Below the pieces are notes generated by a model. It had not been told where the DNA came from and did no database searches. It worked only from the letters and a program-made list of their open reading frames with translations. A stretch of DNA of 15,345 bases from Spirochaetota bacterium. Its GTDB lineage: Bacteria > Spirochaetota > UBA4802 > UBA5368. The first letter of the stretch is position 1; every line of letters begins with the position of its first letter. Below, one piece after another: positions 1 through 7,824 of the stretch. Made by a program: the position numbers and the translations under genes. Location: the NCBI GenBank assembly GCA_017998475.1, contig JAGODA010000036.1:1-15345 (forward strand), given 5' to 3'.

Positions 1-2838
1 CATCATGCCGAGACCAAGAGTGCTGATCGCAAGCTCCCTCGATACGCCGATGCGCCGCTCGGAGATGTTGAGCATCCGCAGGGTGGACCGCACGAATTTA
101 ATAAGGGAGCTGAGGGCGTAATTCCAGCTCATGGAATGGTAGAACTGTATGATGAGCAGGTCGCTTTCGGCCGGCGCCTTCCCCTCGGGAAACCGCAGCA
201 GTCGCGGCATCGCCTTGATAAGAAGATGCACCGCGAACTCGCGCAGGATACCGAGGACCACCCGCACCGTCAAAAGCGGCAGGCGTTCGCCCAGGAGCGC
301 CAGTCCATCGGCGCCGTAGCGCTCGCAGTTGGAGAAATCGCCCTTTTTAAAATAGGCGTGGCTTATCTGCCGGTACGCGGCCGCGCGGGCAACGGGCTGT
401 TTGAGGTGCGGGAGTATCCGGTTGAAAAGCCCTATGGCCTCGTCGTTCTTCCCCGTCACCAGGTAGAGCTCGCCTATTCTGGTCTGGCACTTCAACCACA
501 GCGGCATGCGCACCGGGTCCACCACTCCGTCGCGCTCGAGCATTCCGGATGTCAGCGCGAAATAGCGTATGGCCTCCTCGTTGGCGTAACTCTCCATCGC
601 GCGCTTTCCGGCCGGGTACGCGTATTTAAGCGTCTTCTCCCCGTCGCCCGCCTGCGAATAGTGGAAGACCAGGTCGAACACCGGGTATTCCGGTCCTTCG
701 GGCGCGGCCTCGAGCGTGCGCGCGATCCGCAGGTGCAGGTCCCTTCGCCGCCCGGCGGAGAGCATGTCGTAAAAGGCCTCCCGTATGCGGTCGTGGACGA
801 AAAACAGCTTCCCGCGGTCCCGCCGGTCGATATCCAGCAGCTGCATCGCCACCGCCTCGTCGACGATCCTCACAACCTCGTTATGCGAGTACTCCTCGTC
901 GTGTTCGCCGTCCACCAGCAGTCCGAACAGCAGGCTGATGTCGAACTTGCGGCCTATCACCGCCCCGTACGACAGCACCTCGTTCGCGCGCGGCGAAAGG
1001 CCGACGATGCGCCGCATGACAGCGTCCAGAATGCTGGTCGATATCTGCAGCGACCCGAGCCTCTCCTCGTCCGCGTTCCAGTACTTCCCCGAAAGGACGA
1101 GCACCCCGTCGCTCACCATTCGTTTGACGATCTCGAAGGCGAAGAACGGGTTCCCGCGGCTTTTCTGGTACACGACATCGGCCACCCTGTTCAGGTAGGG
1201 GTCCACGGAACCCAGCAGTCCGTACACGAAACGGGTGACCGAAGAGCGGTCGAGGGGTTCCACGCGGAGCTGTTCCAGCGGGTAGCCCGCCTGCGCGGCG
1301 AGACGGATGAAACGGCTGACCCCGTGGGAAACCGAGACCTCGTTGTCCCGATACGAACCGATGATCATGAGCGGGGCTGAGGATATCCCGGAGGCGATCT
1401 CGTCCAGGAGCGCGAAGCTCCCCTCGTCGGACCACTGCAGGTCGTCCAGGAACAGAACAAGCGGCACGCGCGTGTCGGCGAGAGCCCTGATGAAATCCCC
1501 GGCCACCATGAGGAAGCGCCGGTTTTCCCGCTCGGGCTCCAGCTCGACCGGTATGGGGCAGGGATCGGTAATTTCGATGAGCAGTGGATTGAGGCGAAAC
1601 ACCACGCCGCAGCGGTCGATGCCGATCGACTTGACGCGCGCCTTGAGGTCCATGCGGTAACGATCGCGCATCTTCGGGAAATATTGAAGAAAGAGATTAA
1701 GCGCGTCCTTGAACGGTCCGTAAGGAACCTTGTTCTCCCCCGCGAAGCATTTGCCCTCAATGAAGACGCCTCCGCCGGATATCACATAGTCGCGGAGCTC
1801 CTCGGCAAGCCTGGTCTTCCCGAGGCCCGCCTCGCCCGCTATGAGGCAGACCGATCCCCGCCCCTCCTTCAGGTTGTCGTATCGTGCCTTCAGCCGTGAG
1901 AGGTCTCCGTCGCGACCGACGATGCCCGTACGCGAGTTGAGGCGGGCCTGACGGTCGGCCGCGCCGGGTACTATGTCCACGGAGCCCGAAAGGACCAGCC
2001 TGAGGTCGTGCAGAAGTCCCTGTGCGCTCTGGTAGCGGTTCTCGGGCTCTTTTTCGAGGAGCTTCAGTATCATGCGCTCGATGACCGGCGGCACCTGTTG
2101 ATTGTAGGCGGAGGGCGGCTCGGGTTTTCTGGCGATGTGCTGGTGGATGATGGAGAACGCGTCGCTTCCCTCGAAGGGAAGGCGCCCGGCCACGAGCCGG
2201 TACAATACCACACCGAGCGAATAGAGGTCGCTGCGCTCGTCGACGGGTCGGCGGATGATGCCGCTCTGCTCGGGCGACATGAAGCTGAAGGTGCCGGTGG
2301 CGCCCTTCCCCGATCCACCGGAAAACTCGCGCACGTGCGCGAGGCCGAAGTCGATGATCACCGCGCGGAGGTCCTCCCCCCTTCCGGAAATCATGATGTT
2401 TCCGGGCTTGATGTCGCGATGGACAATGCCCATGTCGTGTACGTGAGCGAGCGCGTCGCTCACCTGGGAAGCCAAAAGGAGGATTTCGCGCGGGGAGAAG
2501 GACTCGCCCCGTTCGAGCGAGTCCTGCATGCTGGACCCCTCGATGTGCTCCATCACGAGGTAGTGCACGGACTGTCCGGGCGCCAGGGGGGCCGGGAGCT
2601 CTCCGATCTCGTGGAGACCGACAATGCCGCCGTGGTGTATGTTCCCCACGGTACGCGCCTCGGTGTGGAAGCGTATGATGTCCTCGATGCGCCGGGACAC
2701 GCTTCCTTCTTTCAATATCTTGAGAGCGACCGTGGTCCCGTCGAGGCCGCGAGCGCGGAAGACCGCGCTCATGCCGCCTTCGGCGATGAATTCCAATATC
2801 ACATATCGGTCGGCTATGGTCTGTCCGGATAGTTTCAT
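1..2838 (-). CDS. Ser/Thr protein kinase fused to AAA-type ATPase, partial at left edge
   Basis: At least 946 codons are open on the minus strand with no stop before the window edge, so the C-terminus is missing. Residues about 9-270 form a Hanks-type kinase: glycine loop EGGMSAVF, Lys40 in VALKIL, catalytic HRDIKPGN with Asp142, IDFGLAHV, and GTFSFMSPEQ in the activation segment. All catalytic residues are present. From about residue 307 comes an AAA_16-type ATPase with Walker A GEAGLGKT (Lys341) and Walker B VLFLDD (Asp465-466). After about residue 700 the chain looks like alpha-helical TPR-like repeats. Family knowledge: such proteins are large cytoplasmic signalling kinases that often end in GAF, histidine-kinase or cyclase domains, which would lie outside the window. 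The start is the only Met ahead of the glycine loop; its Shine-Dalgarno is weak (GGAG about 12 bases upstream). The kinase and ATPase calls are firm; the output is unknown. Confidence 0.93.
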   Translation of the reverse strand, partial: MKLSGQTIADRYVILEFIAEGGMSAVFRARGLDGTTVALKILKEGSVSRRIEDIIRFHTEARTVGNIHHGGIVGLHEIGELPAPLAPGQSVHYLVMEHIEGSSMQDSLERGESFSPREILLLASQVSDALAHVHDMGIVHRDIKPGNIMISGRGEDLRAVIIDFGLAHVREFSGGSGKGATGTFSFMSPEQSGIIRRPVDERSDLYSLGVVLYRLVAGRLPFEGSDAFSIIHQHIARKPEPPSAYNQQVPPVIERMILKLLEKEPENRYQSAQGLLHDLRLVLSGSVDIVPGAADRQARLNSRTGIVGRDGDLSRLKARYDNLKEGRGSVCLIAGEAGLGKTRLAEELRDYVISGGGVFIEGKCFAGENKVPYGPFKDALNLFLQYFPKMRDRYRMDLKARVKSIGIDRCGVVFRLNPLLIEITDPCPIPVELEPERENRRFLMVAGDFIRALADTRVPLVLFLDDLQWSDEGSFALLDEIASGISSAPLMIIGSYRDNEVSVSHGVSRFIRLAAQAGYPLEQLRVEPLDRSSVTRFVYGLLGSVDPYLNRVADVVYQKSRGNPFFAFEIVKRMVSDGVLVLSGKYWNADEERLGSLQISTSILDAVMRRIVGLSPRANEVLSYGAVIGRKFDISLLFGLLVDGEHDEEYSHNEVVRIVDEAVAMQLLDIDRRDRGKLFFVHDRIREAFYDMLSAGRRRDLHLRIARTLEAAPEGPEYPVFDLVFHYSQAGDGEKTLKYAYPAGKRAMESYANEEAIRYFALTSGMLERDGVVDPVRMPLWLKCQTRIGELYLVTGKNDEAIGLFNRILPHLKQPVARAAAYRQISHAYFKKGDFSNCERYGADGLALLGERLPLLTVRVVLGILREFAVHLLIKAMPRLLRFPEGKAPAESDLLIIQFYHSMSWNYALSSLIKFVRSTLRMLNISERRIGVSRELAISTLGLGMM

Positions 2839-2888
2839 TGTATCTGTATCGGCTCCGCGCGCATGCCGTTCGGCGCCGGGACTCCTTG

Positions 2889-2917
2889 AGACTACACCGC
2901 GGCGGCGCAGCGGTCAA
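2889..2917 (-). promoter_or_regulatory. Candidate sigma70-type promoter of the kinase gene
   Basis: On the minus strand TTGACC (2917-2912, 5 of 6 to consensus) is followed by a 17-base spacer and TAGTCT (2894-2889, 3 of 6). It ends about 50 bases before the kinase ATG. The -10 is poor, so this is a hypothesis based on spacing and position. Confidence 0.3.
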
Positions 2918-2945
2918 CAGATTTACGATACCGGCCCCGCGGTGT
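2894..2945. repeat. Long-spaced inverted repeat over the kinase promoter region
   Basis: ACACCGCGG at 2894-2902 has an exact reverse complement, CCGCGGTGT, at 2937-2945. The 34-base loop holds a second nested pair, CGGT (2911-2914) with ACCG (2930-2933). The structure lies between the end of rnd and the start of the kinase gene and overlaps the candidate -35 and spacer. It could be an operator or an RNA hairpin after rnd. No T-run follows on either side, so it is not a standard terminator. Confidence 0.4.
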
Positions 2946-2952
2946 CCACCGG

Positions 2953-3819
2953 CTACTTCGACGGCGGCCCCATAACGGCGGCTTCGAACTCGGCGATGCG
3001 CGCCCGGGCGAAACGGGTCATCCCCTTCAACGCGTGCCATTCGGCCCTGCCCGCCGGCGGGTTTTTCGCAACGGCGACCAGGATGTCGTTGGCCAGCACC
3101 CTGAACGGGGGCAGGTCGAGTCCCTCGGCGATCCTCTCGCGCGCGTCGTAAAGCCGCCTGAGCCGCGCTCGGGCGGGGCCCGGAAGCCGGTTGGCGCCGG
3201 GTAGCCGCAGGTGCGGATCGCTTTTCGGCGTGAACCGTACATTCTCAAGGGTCCGGTGGGCTTTCTGTACCTCGGCGCCAAGGCCCTTTTCATCGATCCT
3301 CGCCCCGAGCACGCGCCGAAGCTCAAGCAGGTGCAGGACATCACCCGCGGCGTATTCCATCTGCCTCGATGTGAGAGGCCTCCTGCTCCAGTCGGACCGG
3401 CGATCGCTCGCGCTCTTGGGAATCGAAAGCCCCAGGTATTCCTCCAGAAGCGCCTGAAGGGAGAACCGCTCGCTGCCGAGCACCCGGGCGGCGATCTGTA
3501 CGTCGAAGATTCCTGCCAGGCGGAACCCGCAGGTATGATGCAGCAGGCGCATGTCGAAATCGGCCGAGCACATCACCTTGCGCGGACGTTCGCCTTCCAT
3601 GAACTCCCGAAGCTCCCCGATCCCCCCGAGGGATACCGGATCGACGAGATAACAGCGCTCTCCGTCGAAAATCTGGACCAGGCAGAGGTGGATTCCGTAA
3701 CGGTGGAGGTTCGATTCGCCCTCGCAGTCCATGGCGACCTCGTCGACCATCTCGAGGCGCCGCGCGAGGTCCGCGATGCCCTCCTGCGTATCCACCAGAA
3801 CTATTGTGTCTTCGTTCAT
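2953..3819 (-). CDS. rnd: Ribonuclease D
   Basis: This 288-residue protein is a 3'-to-5' exoribonuclease of the DEDD-Y family, which trims 3' ends of tRNA and other stable RNAs in the cytoplasm. Motif I is DCE (Asp31, Glu33), motif II is CSADFD (probably Asp87), and motif III is YAAGD (Tyr156, Asp160). Residues about 211-282 form a C-terminal HRDC domain of the kind that helps RNA binding. The size is shorter than E. coli RNase D (about 375), which carries a second HRDC-like domain. The frame is open 30 codons further upstream, but MNEDTIVLVD is the chosen start: it begins just ahead of the exonuclease fold and a GGGA sits about 8 bases before it. The gene is divergent from hisF. Its 3' end is 114 bases ahead of the kinase gene on the same strand, so the two could be co-transcribed. 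Confidence 0.93.
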   Translation of the reverse strand: MNEDTIVLVDTQEGIADLARRLEMVDEVAMDCEGESNLHRYGIHLCLVQIFDGERCYLVDPVSLGGIGELREFMEGERPRKVMCSADFDMRLLHHTCGFRLAGIFDVQIAARVLGSERFSLQALLEEYLGLSIPKSASDRRSDWSRRPLTSRQMEYAAGDVLHLLELRRVLGARIDEKGLGAEVQKAHRTLENVRFTPKSDPHLRLPGANRLPGPARARLRRLYDARERIAEGLDLPPFRVLANDILVAVAKNPPAGRAEWHALKGMTRFARARIAEFEAAVMGPPSK

Positions 3820-4046
3820 GCGTTGTTCCCGTTTTCTGCCTGGCGCGAAGCGCTGGCGGGCGTATGTCTGTGGCCCCGACCACAATCTCATTACGCCGCG
3901 GCAAGGCAAGCAACTATCGGCCCGGCCGCAGGAAATTAATCACCCGCACGCGACTCCGGAACGCGCAAATTATTGTTGAATTATCCGCGCGCCACCGGCC
4001 GAATGAAACGGGCGCGGCGGCGCCCATCATCACCCGGAGGAAACCA

Positions 4047-4808
4047 ATGCTCGCCAAACGGATCATCCCCTGTCTCGACGTAAAGGACGGGCGCGTCGTA
4101 AAGGGCGTCAACTTCGTGAATTTCCGCGACGCGGGTGACCCGGTCGACAACGGCCGGTTCTACGACGAGGAGGGCGCGGACGAGCTGGTGTTCCTCGATA
4201 TCACGGCGAGCTCGGATCGAAGAAATATCGTCCTCACCATGGTAAAGAACGTTGCCGAGACCGTCAATATTCCTTTTACGGTGGGCGGAGGCATACGCAC
4301 CGTCGACGACGTGCGCATGATACTGGAAAACGGCGCCGACAAGGTGTCCATCAACACCGCCGCGGTCCTTAACCCCGACATCATCGGCGAATCGGCGGTG
4401 CGCTTCGGCGCCCAGTGCATTCTGGTCGCCATCGACGCCAGGCGGAACGAGCGCGGAAGCTGGAGCGTCCACCTGAACGGCGGCCGCACCCCGACCGATA
4501 TCGACGCCGTCGAGTGGGCCGTGCGCGCGTGCGGCCTTGGCGCCGGCGAAATCCTGCTCACCAGCACGGACCGCGACGGCACCAGGGCGGGCTACGATAT
4601 CGAGCTGACCCGCCGTATCGCCGACGCGGTCACCGTGCCGGTTATCGCGTCGGGCGGCGTCGGAACGATCGAACACATGTACGAGGGGTTGACCGCCGGC
4701 GGCGCCGACGCGGTGCTCGCCGCGTCCATCTTCCATTTTCGAGAGATAACCATAGCCGAGGTGAAACGGGAGCTCTCGGCCAGGGGCCTGCCGATGAGGA
4801 CAGTCTGA
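4047..4808 (+). CDS. hisF: Imidazole glycerol phosphate synthase, cyclase subunit HisF
   Basis: This 253-residue (beta-alpha)8-barrel protein is nearly identical in layout to known HisF. It begins MLAKRIIPCLDV with catalytic Asp11 and has the second catalytic residue Asp130 in LVAIDARR. Phosphate-binding loops VGGGI and SGGVG and the LLTSTDRDGT stretch are present. HisF works with the glutaminase HisH to convert PRFAR plus ammonia to imidazole glycerol phosphate and AICAR in histidine biosynthesis. The start is fixed by CGGAGGAA five bases upstream; the longer open frame ahead has no such site. No other his gene is in the window, so hisF is detached from any his operon and HisH must be encoded elsewhere. 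Its stop codon directly abuts the stop of the convergent gene. Confidence 0.97.
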   Translation: MLAKRIIPCLDVKDGRVVKGVNFVNFRDAGDPVDNGRFYDEEGADELVFLDITASSDRRNIVLTMVKNVAETVNIPFTVGGGIRTVDDVRMILENGADKVSINTAAVLNPDIIGESAVRFGAQCILVAIDARRNERGSWSVHLNGGRTPTDIDAVEWAVRACGLGAGEILLTSTDRDGTRAGYDIELTRRIADAVTVPVIASGGVGTIEHMYEGLTAGGADAVLAASIFHFREITIAEVKRELSARGLPMRTV

Positions 4809-5885
4809 TCAGAAATACAGCACCAGGGCGACGATGGCGGCGATGATGACGATAAAAAGGACCGAAAGCCCGAGGATGAGCCCCAGGCTGGATTTCGCCT
4901 CGTCCCCGGCGCCCGCGCGCGCGAGCTCGTAGGCCGGATCGAGGGCGACCTTGATGTTCGACTCCTCCTCGACGATCTTGGCGTAGATGCCCCTGGCGAC
5001 GATGGCGAATATCGAATAGCCGCCGTCCGGGTTGGGTTTGATGGATTTGACGCGCGCGGTTATGGGCTGAAGGGTGCCGTCCTCGTAGGCGTTGAGCGCC
5101 TTCGCCACCGATATACACTTCGGGTTCGAGTCGGCAATCGACACGCGGATGCGATCGCCCGGCTCGATCCGCGCTATGTCCTTACCCTTTATGGGCGACA
5201 GGATGAGCGAACATTTCATTATAAGCTTCACCCCTTCCTGCCCCTCGCGCACTTCGTCCGCCGGCTCCCGATCCGCGGCCGGAACCGCCTGGGGCTCCTC
5301 GGGCTGCTTTTTGAGCGCCGCCGCGTCAAGCTTCTTGCTGCTCGCCGAATTCAACTCCATATCGAGCGAGGAGATGTGCTGGGAATCCACCTTTATATCA
5401 ATGCGCTGGACGTTCAGTATGAACTGAACAAGTTTCTGCAGCGCCCGCTCGACGGCGATGCCGTTGCCGCTCTGGAGGAAGCGTGTGAGCTCGGCGCAGA
5501 AGCTCAGGTTGAAACCGTCGTGGAAGCGGTTTTTGACAAGCGTCTCGAAATGCGTATCGTGCTCGCCCGAGGACAGCACCTCCAGAATGTCCCTTTCAAA
5601 TAACTTCCAGTCCACGGCGGTGTCGATGGCCTTGGTCATGTAGGTCGAGACCACCAGCACCAGTGAATCGACGAGCTTGTTGTAGATGCCGTTATAGAAG
5701 ACGATGAAGGCGCCGTTGAGCGTCGACGAGGCGAAACGGGCCTTGAGCACGTACAGGTCCTTGTACGAGCCGGCGACCATGGCCTTGGCTTTTTCCATGT
5801 CCCCGCCCGCGTAGTGCAGCGCGATATTGATCTTGGCGGTCTGTTCGGAAAACGAACTTACCGCGGAATCCAGCTCTTTGCTCAT
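4809..5885 (-). CDS. Tail-anchored protein of unknown function
   Basis: This 358-residue protein has no name I can assign securely. Residues 1 to about 175 look helical and soluble, without a signal peptide. A charged Pro/Ala/Glu-rich linker follows (about 185-220). A beta-rich domain comes next (about 220-320, beginning VKLIMKCSLILSPIKGKDIA). A single hydrophobic helix ends the chain (about 333-358, GLILGLSVLFIVIIAAIVAL), which implies a C-terminal membrane anchor with the bulk in the cytoplasm. From memory only, it resembles spirochaetal proteins of about 350 residues of unknown function (possibly Pfam DUF4899); this is unverified. It starts 47 bases after the response regulator on the same strand, so the pair is probably one operon and this may be the output partner. 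Its TGA abuts the hisF stop. Confidence 0.85.
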   Translation of the reverse strand: MSKELDSAVSSFSEQTAKINIALHYAGGDMEKAKAMVAGSYKDLYVLKARFASSTLNGAFIVFYNGIYNKLVDSLVLVVSTYMTKAIDTAVDWKLFERDILEVLSSGEHDTHFETLVKNRFHDGFNLSFCAELTRFLQSGNGIAVERALQKLVQFILNVQRIDIKVDSQHISSLDMELNSASSKKLDAAALKKQPEEPQAVPAADREPADEVREGQEGVKLIMKCSLILSPIKGKDIARIEPGDRIRVSIADSNPKCISVAKALNAYEDGTLQPITARVKSIKPNPDGGYSIFAIVARGIYAKIVEEESNIKVALDPAYELARAGAGDEAKSSLGLILGLSVLFIVIIAAIVALVLYF

Positions 5886-5932
5886 CGGTATGTTCCGTCG
5901 TTTTATGTATTTTCCGCAGGGTGCGCCGAGCG

Positions 5933-6382
5933 TCAGGCCCGCGGCGCCTTATTGAGCACCATCTTTATACGCTCCAGGACACGGCCGCGCTGGATCGGCT
6001 TGAGTATGAAATCCGCCGCCCCCATCTGCAAAAGGTCCGCGAGGACCGACTTGCTCGTTTCGTCGCTGATAAAGACGATCCGCGCCTTCGGCTTCTTCTG
6101 TGAGATCTCGTAGAGCAGCGCGTAACCATCCACGCCGGGCATATCGAGATCGGTGGTGATAATATCCAGGTCGCGCGCGAAACGGTCATAGAGCTGGAGC
6201 GCCTCCCTGCCGTCGCCCGCCGAGGCGACGACCTCATACCCCTCGGACTCGAGTATCTGTACGATCTGTTTTCGCTGAAATTCCTTGTCCTCGACGACCA
6301 TCACCCTGTACGGCTTGCCGCTGGGTTTGACCCCGTCGGGCCGCTTGGGATTGAGATTCGGAAAATCGTGCGAGCTCTTCAT
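5933..6382 (-). CDS. Stand-alone response regulator receiver protein (CheY-like)
   Basis: This 149-residue protein is one receiver domain with a 25-residue polar N-terminal extension and no DNA-binding or enzyme domain. The acidic pair is Glu31-Asp32 (MVVEDKEF), the phospho-acceptor is Asp78 (TTDLDMPGVDG), the switch residue is Ser106 (VFISDE) and the conserved Lys128 lies in ILKPI. All phosphorylation residues are present, so it should accept phosphate from a histidine kinase. It probably acts by protein contact, and the downstream tail-anchored protein is the obvious candidate partner. The start at 6382 is chosen over an in-frame Met 12 codons upstream because GGGGAGGAG lies 6-7 bases before it. 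No cognate histidine kinase is visible in the window. Confidence 0.93.
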   Translation of the reverse strand: MKSSHDFPNLNPKRPDGVKPSGKPYRVMVVEDKEFQRKQIVQILESEGYEVVASAGDGREALQLYDRFARDLDIITTDLDMPGVDGYALLYEISQKKPKARIVFISDETSKSVLADLLQMGAADFILKPIQRGRVLERIKMVLNKAPRA

Positions 6383-6425
6383 CGCGACTCCTCCCCTGCA
6401 ATGGTGGGCGTGATCCAACGCATGA

Positions 6426-6457
6426 CGGAAAGCGCTCCGGTATCGGCGCGCTTTCCG
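6426..6457. repeat. Strong hairpin in the response-regulator leader
   Basis: CGGAAAGCGC (6426-6435) pairs perfectly with GCGCTTTCCG (6448-6457). After one mismatch the stem continues with CCG/CGG closing a GTAT loop, giving 13 pairs in 32 bases. It lies 44-75 bases upstream of the receiver gene start and downstream of its candidate promoter, so it would form in the mRNA leader. It has no T-tract, which argues against a terminator. It may be a leader control element, a stability hairpin or a REP-like repeat. Confidence 0.55.
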
Positions 6458-6472
6458 CCGGGTGGTTACATA

Positions 6473-6503
6473 TGTATAATCCCCCCGGGCGGCATCGTGT
6501 CAA
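6473..6503 (-). promoter_or_regulatory. Candidate promoter of the response regulator operon
   Basis: On the minus strand a perfect -35 TTGACA (6503-6498) is followed, 19 bases on, by TATACA (6478-6473). The spacer is two bases longer than ideal. It lies about 90 bases upstream of the receiver gene start and just after the end of the DUF362 gene, so it would give the receiver and tail-anchored genes their own promoter. Confidence 0.35.
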
Positions 6504-6525
6504 CCGCAAAATTCATCGCGGCGGC

Positions 6526-7626
6526 TCATATCTCCACCAGATCGAAGCCGTTCTCCCCGAGGCCTATTTCCGACGCGTACTCGAGCTGGTACTCCCAGGG
6601 AAGGTCGTACAGCGCGCGCAGATTGTCCTTCGATTCATCGCGTCCGGCGATCTTCGAGCCGGGAAGCGGCGCGGCGCGGTTGATCAGCTCGGCCGACGCC
6701 CGGTCTATGGCGACAGGGTCGGTTGAGGCAAGGATGCCGATATTGGGAACGATGGGTGCGTCGTTCCAGTAATAGCAGTCACACTGCGGGGAGACGTTCA
6801 TGACATAGTTGATATACATCCACCTGCCGGGCTTGGTGTCGACGATCCCTTTGACGTACTCGGCCGTCCTCTCGTGAAGCGGCCGGTGGTCGGTGGTCCA
6901 TATTACGGGGATCGCCTCGTACGCGCAGATGACCGTGCACTCGCCGCAGCTAATGCAGGCGTCCTGGTCGATGTTCGCCTTTTTGTTTTCGTCGAAGCGT
7001 ATGGCGTCGGCCGGGCAGCGTCGCACGCACATCCCGCAGGAGGTGCATTTATCCACGAGCACCTTCGGCTTCATGTCCGAATGGAGCATCTGCTTGCCCG
7101 AGGGCGGCGCGCAGCCCATGGCCACGTTCTTGATCGCCCCGCCGAAGCCGTACAGCTCGTGGCCCTTCACATGGGACACCACCAGGACCGCGTCGGCGCC
7201 GTGTATGGCCGAGGCGATCTTGATCTCGCTGAAATGCTTCGACTTCACCGCAACGCTGGCATAGTCGTCACCCCTCAGGCCGTCGGCAATTATTACCGGC
7301 GCGCCGGCGGTCTCCATGAGGAAGCCGTTGCGCACGGCGTTCTCCAGGTGGTCCACGGCGTTGCTGCGCGAGCCGCGGTAGAGCGTGTTGGTGTCGGTGA
7401 TGAAGGGCCGTCCGCCGCGCTCGCGTACCAGTTCGACCAGCGTGCGCAGCACCGGAGCGGGCACGAAGGCCAGGTTGCCGTACTCCCCGAAATGAGTCTT
7501 TATGGCCACAAAATCCTTTGCGGCGATGCGCTCCCCGAAGCCCGCTTTATTAAACAGCTTCTTCGTTTTGCTGAAAATGTTAGCCCTGCTGCTGCACCGG
7601 AAATCCGCGAAGTATACCGTGCTCAT
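6526..7626 (-). CDS. DUF362 domain protein with two 4Fe-4S clusters
   Basis: The 366-residue protein has a DUF362 N-terminal part (IKTHFGEYGN, TDTNTLYRGSR, KGHELYGFGGAIKN), then a two-cluster ferredoxin insert, then the C-terminal DUF362 portion (GILASTDPVAID). The clusters are bound by Cys194, 197, 200, 204 (CTSCGMCVRRCP) and Cys224, 227, 230, 234 (CISCGECTVICA). No signal peptide or membrane helix is seen, so it should be cytoplasmic and redox-linked. The reaction is not known for this family; members are widespread in anaerobes. The start at 7626 is preferred over a Met 15 codons upstream because GGGAGGAAG lies just before it and it begins the conserved MSTVYFADFR segment. It follows the TPR gene on the same strand after 198 bases. 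Confidence 0.93.
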   Translation of the reverse strand: MSTVYFADFRCSSRANIFSKTKKLFNKAGFGERIAAKDFVAIKTHFGEYGNLAFVPAPVLRTLVELVRERGGRPFITDTNTLYRGSRSNAVDHLENAVRNGFLMETAGAPVIIADGLRGDDYASVAVKSKHFSEIKIASAIHGADAVLVVSHVKGHELYGFGGAIKNVAMGCAPPSGKQMLHSDMKPKVLVDKCTSCGMCVRRCPADAIRFDENKKANIDQDACISCGECTVICAYEAIPVIWTTDHRPLHERTAEYVKGIVDTKPGRWMYINYVMNVSPQCDCYYWNDAPIVPNIGILASTDPVAIDRASAELINRAAPLPGSKIAGRDESKDNLRALYDLPWEYQLEYASEIGLGENGFDLVEI

Positions 7627-7684
7627 ATTCTTCCTCCCGTGTATCGATCCCCGGAAGACCGCCGTGTCCACGGACTCCGCGGGA

Positions 7685-7690
7685 AGTATA
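7685..7690 (-). promoter_or_regulatory. Possible -10 element for the DUF362 gene
   Basis: The minus strand reads TATACT (5 of 6 to TATAAT) about 60 bases upstream of the DUF362 start. No good -35 sits 16-18 bases before it; TTGACG occurs but 25 bases upstream. A weak candidate only. Confidence 0.2.
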
Positions 7691-7732
7691 AACCAGACCG
7701 CACCCGCCGCCGGATCGTCAAGCGCATTAAGA

Positions 7733-7748
7733 CGGCGGCCCCCCGCCG
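7733..7748 (-). terminator. Possible weak terminator after the TPR gene
   Basis: CGGCGG (7733-7738) and CCGCCG (7743-7748) form a six-pair GC stem with a four-base loop. Read on the minus strand the stem is followed by TCTTAAT, only a poor T-tract. It lies about 80 bases past the TPR gene stop and may slow or end transcription before the DUF362 gene. Confidence 0.25.
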
Positions 7749-7824
7749 GCTATTTCCCGTGGCGCTCCCTTACGCGCCGGGATTTTTCGCTCCAGATGCG
7801 GGACTTCCCCTCCTCACCCCTCAT

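Noticed and set aside
136..1380. Long open frame (over 400 codons) on the plus strand opposite the kinase gene
   Set aside because: It is antisense to well-conserved kinase-ATPase sequence, is rich in Arg/His/Val without recognisable domains and is explained by GC-rich third positions of the true gene.
2008..2832. 274-codon plus-strand frame opposite the kinase domain
   Set aside because: The minus strand encodes every Hanks kinase motif across this stretch; the opposite frame has no family features.
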